Shown here: in pieces, positions 38,779 to 48,849 of the stretch | Position numbering within the stretch: the stretch's first letter is position 1 | How the letters are laid out: each line of letters opens with the position of its first letter | Source: Reticulascus tulasneorum | Lineage: Eukaryota; Ascomycota; Sordariomycetes; Glomerellales; Reticulascaceae | Assembly: GCA_001557505.1 (NCBI GenBank) | Contig: LSAX01000008.1 | Location: 372,001-436,000 of the forward strand | Direction: 5' to 3' | DNA: 64,000 bases | Program-made: the position numbers and the translations under genes | Notes under the pieces: generated by a model | What the model saw: only the letters and a program-made list of their open reading frames with translations | Databases searched by the model: none | Told to the model about the DNA's origin: nothing

Positions 38779-39682
38779 TTAGACTGCTGCAAAAGAGCTC
38801 GGCTTGCAAGAACAGAGGAGGGGGCATTAATACCATTGGCCGGCTGTCTGATTTCGGCGTCACTGGCTCGGGGATCTCGGAGTAGGGGGTAGGACCAGCA
38901 TTCAGCATTTTGTTCATAGGAAGCACTTAAACTAGAATACGGAGTAGCTCGTCAATTCCCAACCCGGTCCAAAATGCAACATCGTGATGGAGTCAGAACT
39001 CTATGTTTGCGCACCAGTCAGCGTGGGGAGATCACCCTAGCGTGCCCTTGACACCTTCCGCATTCTTCAAGACGGGGTCCTCCGTCAACAGCCGTTAAAG
39101 GCCGCAGCCGTGGAACACGACGGGGAGGCTAACGTTGAATCAGGATTTGGTGTTTGTGGGGAAATGCTTGGAGATGTGTCGGCAGATTGCCTGCGAGCTA
39201 ATTAAGGTAGACGAGAAATGCGGGGACGTCGATCTCGGCAGCATGTAACGTGAAACCTTGTTCTCCAACTTCGTTCCTAGCCGTCCATTCGTTCTGGTCC
39301 CATTCTTCCGCCATTCATCCCCGTGAGCTCCAATCTCGAAGCATGGTCTGGGGGCCTGCTTATGCGGTTTTGGGTTGCCCGCAACTTCGATAGAATCATC
39401 GGCCGGTCGGGCTGTCTGGGCTGGCCCGACTCGGGGCGAGAAAATGAAGCCCCCCTCCCTCATGTGACGATTTCCCCAAATGATATCAAGACTTGGAACC
39501 AAATGTTCATCTGCTGCCGCTGTGGATGGCAATCTGGAGCGAGATGGCTCTGGATTTTGCCGGCAAGGAGTAATGAATAGGTGGAATGACTTAAGATCAC
39601 CCCGTCCTGCCCCAACCCAGAGCCATGGACAGACCTGCTCTGTGCCGATTCTTCCTGCGCTCGGATTGTGATATCAGTCAGC
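38779..39682. other. Intergenic, no gene seen
   Basis: 900 bp between the P450 and the GH5 gene. The frames on both strands (39140-39532, 39323-39580) show no domain. It holds the GH5 promoter. Confidence 0.45.
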
Positions 39683-41080
39683 ATGAAATTCCTTCAAAAT
39701 CTTCTGGCTGCAGCCAGCTTCGCGGCCTCCTTCGCCAACGCTTTGGCTGTCGAGAACGAGGTCCGGCAGACTGCCTGGCCAGATGGCCCCCTCGTCACCT
39801 CCGGTCGCTGGATCCTCAATGCGTCTGGCAAAAATGTCACGTACGCCGGGACCAACTGGCCCGGTGCGGGAGAGACGATGCTGCCCGAGGGCCTGCAGTA
39901 CCAGTCAATCGAGACCTTGATCGGCAAAGTCAAGAGCCTGGGCATGAACGCCATCCGCCTGACTTATGCCATTGAGATGATTGACCAGATCTACGCCAAC
40001 AACGGGAAGGACATTGACATCCAGACTGCCTTCATCAAAGCCCTCGGCCAAGCCAATGGAACCAAAATTCTCAACCAGGTCATCGCAAAGAACCCGTCTT
40101 TCAACGCGTCCACCACGCGGCTCCAGGTATGTGTCCTGGATATGTGACCTGTAGTCAAGACTAACAAGCCGAATGCAGGTCTTCGATGCCATTGCCGCAG
40201 AGTGCCTGAAGCAGAAGATCTATGTTCATTTGGACAACCACATTTCCAAGGGGATGTGGTGTTGTTCGGAGACGGACGGCAACGGCTGGTGGGGCGACAA
40301 GGACTTCAACACGGCGAACTGGGCTCGAGGTCTGGCTTACATGGCGACTCATGTAAGACATCCTCCACAAACTCATAGCTTCATGTTTGGAATGGCAACT
40401 AACTGCAGTAGGGAAAATCATGGCCGGCTCTCATGTCGATGGCGCTGCGAAACGAGCCTCGAGACCCCAAGAGCAGTCCGTCGGTGTCCTCGCAGACGTA
40501 CAATTGGCAGTCCTGGTACACATACATCAAACAGGGCACCGCCGCCATCCACGCCGCCAATCCAGGCGTCCTTATCTTCCTGTCCGGCCTCAGCTACGAC
40601 ACGTATCTGACTCCGGTCGTCCGAGGCACCAACCTCACCCCAGGCACGGGCAAGTTCAGCTTCAGCGAATTTCCAGGCCACGCCAACAAGCTGGTCCTGG
40701 AGCTCCACAACTACGAGACGGGCATCACGAGCTGCTCGTCCCTACAGTTCAACCTGTACGACAAGGGGTTCCACGCCCTGAACGCCACAGACCCGAAGAC
40801 GAAGAACGTCTTCCCCGTGCAGCTGACGGAGTTTGGCTTCGCTCAGGATGCAAGCACGTGGCGCGGCGTGTATTCGACTTGCTTGGCGAGCTACATGCCA
40901 CAGTTGAAGGCGGGCTGGTTCAACTGGGTGTTGTCAGGGAGCTACTACATTCGCCAAGGAATCCAGGATTACGATGAAGCGTGGGGACTGTTGACGAGAG
41001 ATTGGTCTACTTGGAGGTCAAGTGGGTATGTAAATGGCGCCCTGATTCCAATGGTGAAGGGCACGCTGTCGTATCTCTGA
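39683..41080 (+). CDS. Secreted GH5 glycoside hydrolase
   Basis: Three exons: 39683-40126, 40179-40352 and 40412-41080, 428 aa. A signal peptide is clear (MKFLQNLLAAASFAASFANA, cleavage near residue 20-22). It is a GH5 (cellulase-clan) beta-glycosidase: GRWILNASGKNVTYAGTNWPG at the barrel start, GMNAIRLTYAIEM, VHLDNHISKGMWCC and, after the second intron, SMALRNEPRD with the acid/base Glu at E221. The nucleophile lies in VQLTEFGFAQD, E346. Both catalytic glutamates are present, and Asn-X-Thr glycosylation sites occur (NVT, NGT, NAS). The substrate is probably a plant or fungal beta-glucan or mannan; the subfamily cannot be set from motifs alone. Intron 2 ends in a tandem CAGTAG. Only the TAG acceptor keeps the frame. 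Confidence 0.92.
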
Positions 41081-41561
41081 CAGCTTACAATGCGGAGTAA
41101 GATGATCCCCCAAGGCGTGTGGCGATGTAAATACAGGATTACACTGTAAATATCTGCAAGGGCACTAAACCTTTCAGAACTAAAAATACTTGAGTTGTCT
41201 TGGAAAAAGGACCTTAAAGAACGGCTTCACCTAAACCGGGCAACGCTACAGCCAACAGCGAATTTGGGTTTCTGTTGGCCGACATCTTTGCGAATACCCG
41301 AGCGCGCGAAGACAAAGAGAGTAACTATTTCTTAATGATCTGCACATGCAGTGAATTACCCAGTACTCTTCCATGAGCTCAAACACACAGCTTGCCAAGA
41401 CTCGAAAGAACAGCACAGCAATTCAGGTGTCGCTGGCTGGGACGCTGATTTCCTAACCCTGAATCCCACGGTACGAGGTAAGCCACGCTGTCCCGCTGTT
41501 GAGTCCAGCTGTTGAATTCAGGGTTGAGGGCGGTATTGAACAACGAACGCAGTTTGGGGGT
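41081..41561. other. Convergent 3' region, GH5 and NACHT gene
   Basis: 481 bp between facing stops with no coding signal. Probably 3' UTRs. Confidence 0.45.
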
Positions 41562-44500
41562 TCAGACACCATGGGATTTCAACAATTGCACGACTGCTTC
41601 ATGCCCTCCCAGGCCAGCCAAGAACAGCGGCGTTTGCCCTGACCTATCCTTTGAATTGATGGTGGCGCCGTTTTCGATTAATAGCCGCACTATGCCCTCC
41701 TGTCCTGCCTTGGCAGCCAAGAACAGCGGCGTTTGCCCTGACCTATCCTTTGAATCGATGGTGGCGCCGTTTTCGATTAATAGCCGTATTATGCCCTCCT
41801 GTCCTGCCTCGGTAGCAATTGACAGTGGCGTACGTCCCTTATTATCCTCTACCTCGATAGCGGCGCCCTTCTCAAGTAGTAGCCGTACTATTCCCTCCTG
41901 TCCTGCCTTGGCAGCTAAGAATAGCGGCATTTGCCCTGACCTATCCTTTAAATCGATGGTGGCGCCGTTTTCGATTAATAGCCGTATTATGCCCTCCTGT
42001 CCTACCTCGGTAGCAATTGATAATAGCGTACGTCCCCCATCACCCTCTCCCTCTATAGCGGCGCCCTTCTTAAGTAGTAGCCGTATTATTCCCTCGTGTC
42101 CTGCCTGGACAGCGAAGAACAGCGGCGTTTGCCCATAATAATGTTTTACCTCGATAGAGGCGCCTTTCTCAAGTAGTAGCTGTACTATGCTCTCCTGTCC
42201 TGCCTGGGCAGCAATTGACACTAGCGTACGTCCCCTATCACCCCCTACCTCGATAGCGGCGCCCTTCTCAAGTAGTAGCTGTACTATGCTCTCCTGTCCT
42301 GCCTGGGCAGCAAAAAATAGTGGTGTATACCCATAACAATCTTTTACATCGATATGAGCGCCTTTCTCAAGTAGTAGCCGTACTATGCCCTCATGCCCTT
42401 TCTCGGCAGCTATAGACAACAGTGAGTTCCCAAGCTGATCCTCTGACTCGATATCGGCGCCCCTTTCAAGAAGCAGCTGTACTATAACCTCATTATCTTT
42501 TAGTGCAGCTATTACTATTAGCGGCTGCGTAGCGTTATCTTCCGACTCGATGGCAGCGCCTGCCTCGAGCAGTAGCCGCACGACGGCCTCATGCTCTTCT
42601 TGAATAGCGTAACATAGCGGCGTCCAGCCATACTCATCCCGCATATTTATATCGACTACGTTGCGATGTAAAACTCGACCTAGGACTCCGTAACTCTCGA
42701 ACTCATGCTTTGCATGACGCAAGATATGCTGCAGCCAATACGATCTGGCATAATGGAGGAAGTAAAATTGACTGGCAGGCTGTATATCAAATGGGTTGCT
42801 CTCTTCGGCTAGAATTTTGCTGATATTACTGCTCAGTTGCACCCGAGACTTTAAAAGTCTTAGTGCAACCTTCTGGACCAGGTGGGAAGAATCCAAGCTG
42901 GAGCGGATAATTTTGGATGGAATCGCCTCCGGTCGAAGTTGCGGAACTACTATGGTAGATAGCTGGGTTTCGAAAATGTTATAGTCTAAGTATGTGATGA
43001 GGATGTCAGTCATGGCTTTGTTTGCACCCTTGGTAGTGAACCCTTGCTTGATAACGCCTTCAGGTTCACAGAGCAGGAATTGCTTGACACTATGATGCAC
43101 CAGCTTCACCGATAGAGTCTCTTCGTCGACAATTATTAAGCTTCCGCAACACGCTAATGCCGAATATATGTCGTTAGGAGGGTTCCAATCGGCGTCTCCT
43201 GGAACCACCCCTAGGGCCTCTCGTAACTCGTCTGTTGTCAAAGGCCGGCAAGCCACGGTGACGAGTTGAAGTATTAGTTTTTGATAGTGGTTCCCAAACG
43301 CTTCTGCCTGTTGTAAAATGCGAGAGAATATGCCCGGAAGATCTCTTGGTAGGTCTGCTAGGGCTTGACGAATAGACTTATCTGTCTTCGCAGCACAAAA
43401 AGCGTCGATTTGGAGAACAACCCAAAGGAACATGCCTTGAGCCCCCTCCAACAAGGCGTCTCGAATCTGTAGAATAAGGGTTGGTTCTCCTAGGCACAGC
43501 TTTCCCGAGACCACCCTCCGCTCTAGCTCTGCACAAATGAATTCTGCAATGTCGGGATTATCCTCCGGGATTGAAGCAAGGCTCTGGTTTACGAGTTGTT
43601 CGGAATTCAGCCTTGGGGCATAGCCAGCCTCCCGTCTAAGTGATAGACAAACAAGCGCTGCGAACATATCTTGGAGCTCCCGTAAGCAACGAATCACCTC
43701 TTCTTTCTCACTCTCATCACATTCATCTAGCCCATCTAGAACGATATAAGCTTTATAGGCCGATGGAATGTTCCATCTCAGTAGACGGAGTATTCCTGTA
43801 GAATTTAGAACCGGAGGTCCCACAGTAGTGAAGTCTTCAAGCATCGTAGCCGGCTTTCGGAGGGTGCATAGCAACTGCCGAGCAAGAGAGCCTAGGATTG
43901 TACGCGATTTCAAACTCTCTTGATCATCATGCCGGCAAAAGAAGTAGGCGACAGGCATTAGGCTGCCGTTCTGATCATGGAGATTCAGGTCATCAACCAT
44001 GTTGGTTAGTAGAATGGACTTCCCGGACCCGAGACTTCCTGCATATAGAAGTGTACAAGACTCGATTCCCGTTTTCCAATCTTGGTATTGTGGGGTCTGT
44101 GTAAACAAAACAGTGTTGCCACACCTTCTGATCTCTTTCCAGGTCTTCTGATAATCGTAGGTCGAACAAGACTCAAGGACACGGAGATGGTTCTCGAGCT
44201 TCTTGCGATTTGAATCAGAACTGGAGGACTTTGAAAGAGCCTTAAGTATATGGGTCTGTTCTTTACGTTCACAGGCCGTCAACAGGTTCACCTCATCCTT
44301 TATTGCAGTGGCCCACAGATCGAAATCTGATTGGCAACTCCTTATGTCCGAGTCGCTCATAAAAGATGTAAGCTGTCCAAACATTGACTTCCGCGTTGAC
44401 TTAAGAAGGTCATGGCAGAGGCGGACAATAACCAAGAAGTATTCTGATAGGTATGACTGCAGTTTCTTCGATTGTGGATAGAGCAGGGCCATGGCCTCAT

Positions 44501-44972
44501 AACGAGGGGCCGACCGACCCACGATCATAAGGAGTGCCGATAGTTTGTCGAAATAGGAAGAAGTGTTCACAAACATCTGTGAGGGTTATCAGCCGAGAAA
44601 ACACCTTGGGTGCGGAATACCAACAAGTAACGTCAACCGCACCATGGACCAGACGCCACACGCAATCATGTTTTGAGATCCGCCCACCAGGATATCCCCG
44701 AGGGCGGCAAATTGTTGGACAGCTTGCAAGACATTGACTAGACGAGTTCCGAAACAACGGCCGATACCGACCTTTCCGGCGACAAGGCGGTCGATCTCGG
44801 CGGTCAATCGCATAACATCGCGAATATCCGGCGGTGTATCACGGGATTGGTGCTTGTTGGATTGGAATGCGGCCTTTTGCTCAGTAGAGAGATCAGCTTC
44901 GAAGAGGGATATCGCTTGCGCCAGCCGGATTTCGGGCTTTAGCGGCGCGACCTTGGCCAGCAGAGAAGACAT
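41562..44972 (-). CDS. NACHT-ankyrin STAND (NLR-like) protein
   Basis: Two exons: 44972-44625 and 44576-41562, about 1120 aa. The N-terminal 200 residues are helical (LAQAISLFEADLSTEQKAAF ... VLQAVQQFAALGDILVGGSQ ... YFDKLSALLMIVGRSAPRYE) and resemble the DUF7708-type domain found upstream of NACHT in mould STAND proteins. The NACHT module has an intact Walker A (GSLGSGKS, 296-303) and Walker B (YIVLDGLDECDE, about 393-404), then a winged-helix-like EALGVVPGD region. The last ~360 residues are eleven ankyrin repeats of 33 aa. Such proteins act in fungal non-self recognition and programmed cell death; the N-terminal domain would be the effector. No frameshift was seen. The gene is divergent from the zinc finger-peptidase gene. 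Confidence 0.9.
41600..42660 (-). repeat. Tandem 99-bp ankyrin repeats, 198-bp higher order
   Basis: The ankyrin-coding DNA is a tandem of 99-bp units. Units alternate between a (R)TxLSIA type and a (Q)TPLFLA type, so the true period is often 198 bp. The last copies are nearly identical at DNA level: the GACCTATCCTTTGAAT word recurs at 41641 and 41740, and with one change (GACCTATCCTTTAAAT) near 41938. Older, diverged units lie upstream in the protein. Confidence 0.9.
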
Positions 44973-46006
44973 CGCGAACCATCGGTGGCTGTTGGGCTCG
45001 ATCTTATGAAGGGAGACCTACTCTCTGCAGGCCGCTGGAAATCGATTCAAACGCTCAAAACTGTTTGTCAATGGCAAGTTAGGACAAGAATGTTGATGGA
45101 GGCGGCGCCTCTGTTGGAGCCTTATGAGCTGAATGCACGCATGGTGGGCAGACAGGCGGGCAGAATTGGCCAACCACAGCCACAGCCCACCGCCGACGTC
45201 TGCCAGACCGGCAAGGGGAACACAATCCCACTGTCCCGCATTATTCAGAGAAGACTTTAGGGTAAACAGTGCAGATGAGGTGTGTAGCAAAAGATTAGGG
45301 TATTCACACGGAATATAAATCCTTACATCGGCCCTGAAATCACGTAGATGGGGTTCTGATAGTGGCTGTCAGACGGATTAATGACAGGTGCTGTTTGGTT
45401 CTCAATGTATCAATCCACAGGGGTGTTCATACACAGAGGAAACGGTTCTGGCCATCACTGTAATCATAAATAATGTTTTAGAAACCTCAACCACAAGCCA
45501 TTCACGTGTCATCGGCACTATTACGAAGAAGAAATATTTCCCTGTATTACACGGTCGGAAAGCTACGGTTAGTAAGGACCTGGTTTGGTGGTGCGGGCCG
45601 AGGTTTGGGATGGAGAAGAGAATGCGAACCAGTTGATGGATATAGGCGAACGAGTTGGGGGCGGAATGCCATCACTTTCTGTTGGAGGCAGCCCGCCGCG
45701 CACCAACCAGCAACAAGGCAATCGATTATATGGGCAGCAGCAGCTGCTGCCTGCCTGGCCCATTCATCCCTCATCCACGCCCCTCTCCATCCGACTCTAC
45801 TCCTCCGCCCGCCCACACCCCACTTCCATCATCTTAACGAGGTGGTGAGCAAGCCAATTCAATTTCATGATTGCTCCAACCGCGGGGTTTCTTTGATAAG
45901 AAACGCCACCCCAATCGAATCCAACCATCGTACATCCACATCTACATTGTTCGTCAATTCTCGGTGTGAGACAAACTTTCTCCAACACTGTTCCTCCACA
46001 CGGGCC
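44973..46006. promoter_or_regulatory. Divergent promoter interval, NACHT and zinc finger-peptidase genes
   Basis: 1034 bp between head-to-head start codons. The plus frame is open back to 45506 from the zinc finger gene, but the extra residues look like leader. Pyrimidine-rich DNA lies at 45750-45840. There are no clear motifs. Confidence 0.4.
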
Positions 46007-48837
46007 ATGTCTCAAGCCCGCCTCCCACCAACAGCCTCGGCCGGGCGGCCAACAAAGAGACGGCGGACTCCCCATGGCGCCCGTGTCGCACCGGGCGAAT
46101 TGCCTTTGGCTCTGTCTGCTGCTATTGTGGGGACGGAAGGCTACAGGTTCGCCTCGCTTCCCCCGTGGATTCCCATGGACGACTCGGTCCTTGACAATCA
46201 ACTCTACCGCGGTCCCGCCATTGTGGGAGAGCACGGCTGGAACCATGGATTTCTTACCCAGTTTGAGCAGCCCGCACCCAAGCCGTTGCTGGTAAACGAC
46301 CCTACCTATGGTCTCGACTACTTGGGACTTGATCTTCACGATGCCAACGCTGGACTGCACCACTCACAGCGTGCCATGAGCACCGTGAGCTCCATCACTA
46401 CCTGCTCCCCGCCATCCACCATCTCCCAGCCCTCATCTGCCGGTTCCGTCCTGTCTCCAATTCACACCGAGCATCCTTCGGAGTGGCTTACTGCTGCGTC
46501 CACCTACTCCCGAGGACCCAGCCCTTTGCAGCAGGTCGTCGTAGGTGCTGTCAGTGTTGCCAAGGCAGGGAACGAATTCCTCTGTCTCGGGCCGCAGTGC
46601 GAGGAGTCCTTCGCCTCCGAGGCCGATCTGAAGTCCCACATCAAGAGTCTCCATACTCACACTTGCAACTGGGCCGGCTGCGATCAGCCGAGCTTTTCAA
46701 CTCGCGACGGCCTCATCTGGCACGTCAAGCTAGAACATTTGCTGGTCTGCCCTGCCCCTGGATGCACCGAGAGCTCATTCCAGAGCAAGAGAATCCTCGA
46801 GTGCCACGTCAGAAACGCTCATCCAGACAACACCATGGCCAAAGAGGATACTACCACTGTCGAGACGCCTCGTCCGACTTCTCAGAAGATGGTGGCGACC
46901 AGCTCTTCCCAAAGCAACACCGCAAGTCTGGCCGCTGCTCGGAAAGACCTGATGGAAGACCGAGCCATACGGGAGATTCTCTCCGTTGAGAGGTCCAAGA
47001 AGAAATGTCGCGAGCAGTTGAAGAATGTGATGGAGAAGAAGGCCAAGAAGGCAGCTGGTATGTGCGAGCAATTACCCGCGGTGACCTGGAGATGATCATC
47101 GCGGTACCTGGCTTGATCATACACACACCTAACACATTTCTAGGGACTCCGAGAGCCGCAGACAGCCCGACAGATCTTGTCCGGAGTAGAACCCCCCGGC
47201 TGGTCGAAACAGCCAGCTTCCCCCTTGTGTGGGAGCACGGCGTGCTTCCATTCCTCATCGAATTTATACCCAAGTGGTGCGGGCCTAGCCATGTCATCAG
47301 CGTCACCAGAGGGAAAAAAGTCGGCACCCGACGAATCTGCGTCATGACAAAGAATAACGTCTCCCGCGCGCGCCGCATGATCATCGTGGCGCATGTCAGG
47401 GACCTGCTGCCCAATGGTCACAAGCAGCTAACCACTTTTCTGTTTTCCACTGGCGAGGTCAACCGCCTGGTGTGGGCAAGAGGATTGAGCAAAGCCCAAC
47501 CAGACGAGGTTTGCCTCCCTCGAAACCCTTATTTCTTCAAGGATCCGTGCATGGGCGACAGCATCGGTATTGCAGGTAATGAGCTGTTCAAAGACAGCAC
47601 GTCGACTCTGGGGCCATGCCTGGTCGTCGGCGGCGGGGAGTATTGGCTGGCCAATTTCCACCCCTTCGTCGATGCATACCAATACCTGGATACCATTGGC
47701 GTAGAGCATCCATCGCCCGGCGACCGGGCTCGATGCATGGACGAGAAACACGATGCCATGTCTGATGAGGATAACTTCGGCCTTGGCAAAATCACTGCGA
47801 CATCCGGGATCGACCTGAAGACCACAAGAGTGTCCCACGACCCGTACTGGGAAGAGTGCGACAAGGAGCCGCCACTGATCGTAACAGATTGGAGTCTCAT
47901 CACTGCAAAAACTCGACAGGCGAACATCCTCAGGCGGTTCCCCTTAGAAACGATGCCTTTACTGAAGGAGGTGCCCATCAAGGCCACCACAGCCGTCAAC
48001 CCCGGCGCGTTGGTAATCTCTACCGGCAGAACTTCCGGCCACCAGCGTGGCCAGATTAGCGAGATTCCAGCCTACGTCAGCGGCGACCATGACGAAGGCA
48101 ATGGGACCGGGAAAGCCACCAGGGAATGGTTTGTCGAGGAGCCAGACCCGTACGACAACGAAGAAGACTGGATCCGGGGAGGCATCGGCGTTGAGGGCGA
48201 TAGCGGCGCCGCCATCGTCGACTGCGACACCAACACAATTGTGGGACAGCTCTGGGGCCGAAACAAGTACTACGGTCCGGGGCCGCGGCAGACCTTCTTC
48301 ACTCCAATCACCGATATCTTTGACGACATCCAGGAGAAGTGCGGACTGGAACAGGGCCGACCGCAGCTGCCGCAATACCGCGACGAGGCGAACCGGTACC
48401 CCATGTATCCCAGTTGTCGCCAATGCTACGACTTACGGACATATCTCGACAGCAGGCGGAGCTCACGCGCGTCACTGCGGTCCATGATTGGCAGGAATGA
48501 GAGCGACCCCGACTTGACTTCAATCGAGGCGTTATCGGAGCTAGCTACGCCGAAGGATCATTCGCACTGGCCTAGGCATTCCGGCGTCGAAGAGGCGGGA
48601 TCATCATTCAACGGCGGCATGTCACCAGCTGCCCTGAACTTGTTCTACTTCACCCAGAATCCGAGCACTCCCGGAATCATGGACGTGAAGAGTCCATATG
48701 CCTTGACTCTGAGCGCTGATGATCTCTACGATGGCGACTGCCTACCTCCGGATGTGTCGTCAGGGAAACGACCTCCACCTCTCCCAATGCTGAGAAGTGC
48801 AGCTCAAGGAGGGATCAAGCGGCCACGAATCAATTGA
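46007..48837 (+). CDS. C2H2 zinc finger-trypsin-like peptidase fusion
   Basis: Two exons: 46007-47057 and 47144-48837, 914 aa. The intron GTATGTG...TTCTAG joins in phase (AAG351TPR). The N-terminus has a basic RPTKRRR patch (14-20). Three C2H2 fingers follow: C193/C198/H211/H216, C220/C225/H239/H244 and C248/C253/H267/H272. A Lys/Glu-rich helix (316-349) links to the C-terminal part, which looks like a chymotrypsin-fold peptidase: GDSIGIA ... TLGPCLVVGGGEYWLANFHPF with the likely catalytic H523, LIVTDWSLI with D599, and GVEGDSGAAIVD with S704. The triad order H-D-S is intact. The C-terminal ~150 residues are low-complexity and end in a basic KRPRIN. The product may be a nuclear, DNA- or RNA-targeted protease. 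The finger region alone would suggest a transcription factor. I know no characterised homologue. Confidence 0.82.
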
Positions 48838-48849
48838 TTGATTTGCGTA

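Noticed and set aside
36968..41080. Secondary-metabolite cluster around the P450
   Set aside because: No backbone synthase, transporter or pathway regulator lies near; the neighbours are CWH43 and a GH5 glycosidase.
45506..46006. 167-codon N-terminal extension of the zinc finger-peptidase
   Set aside because: In frame, but low-complexity (WAAAAAACLAH, HAPLHPTLLLRPPTPHFHH), without conserved features, and typical of an open 5' leader. The ATG at 46007 gives a sensible start.
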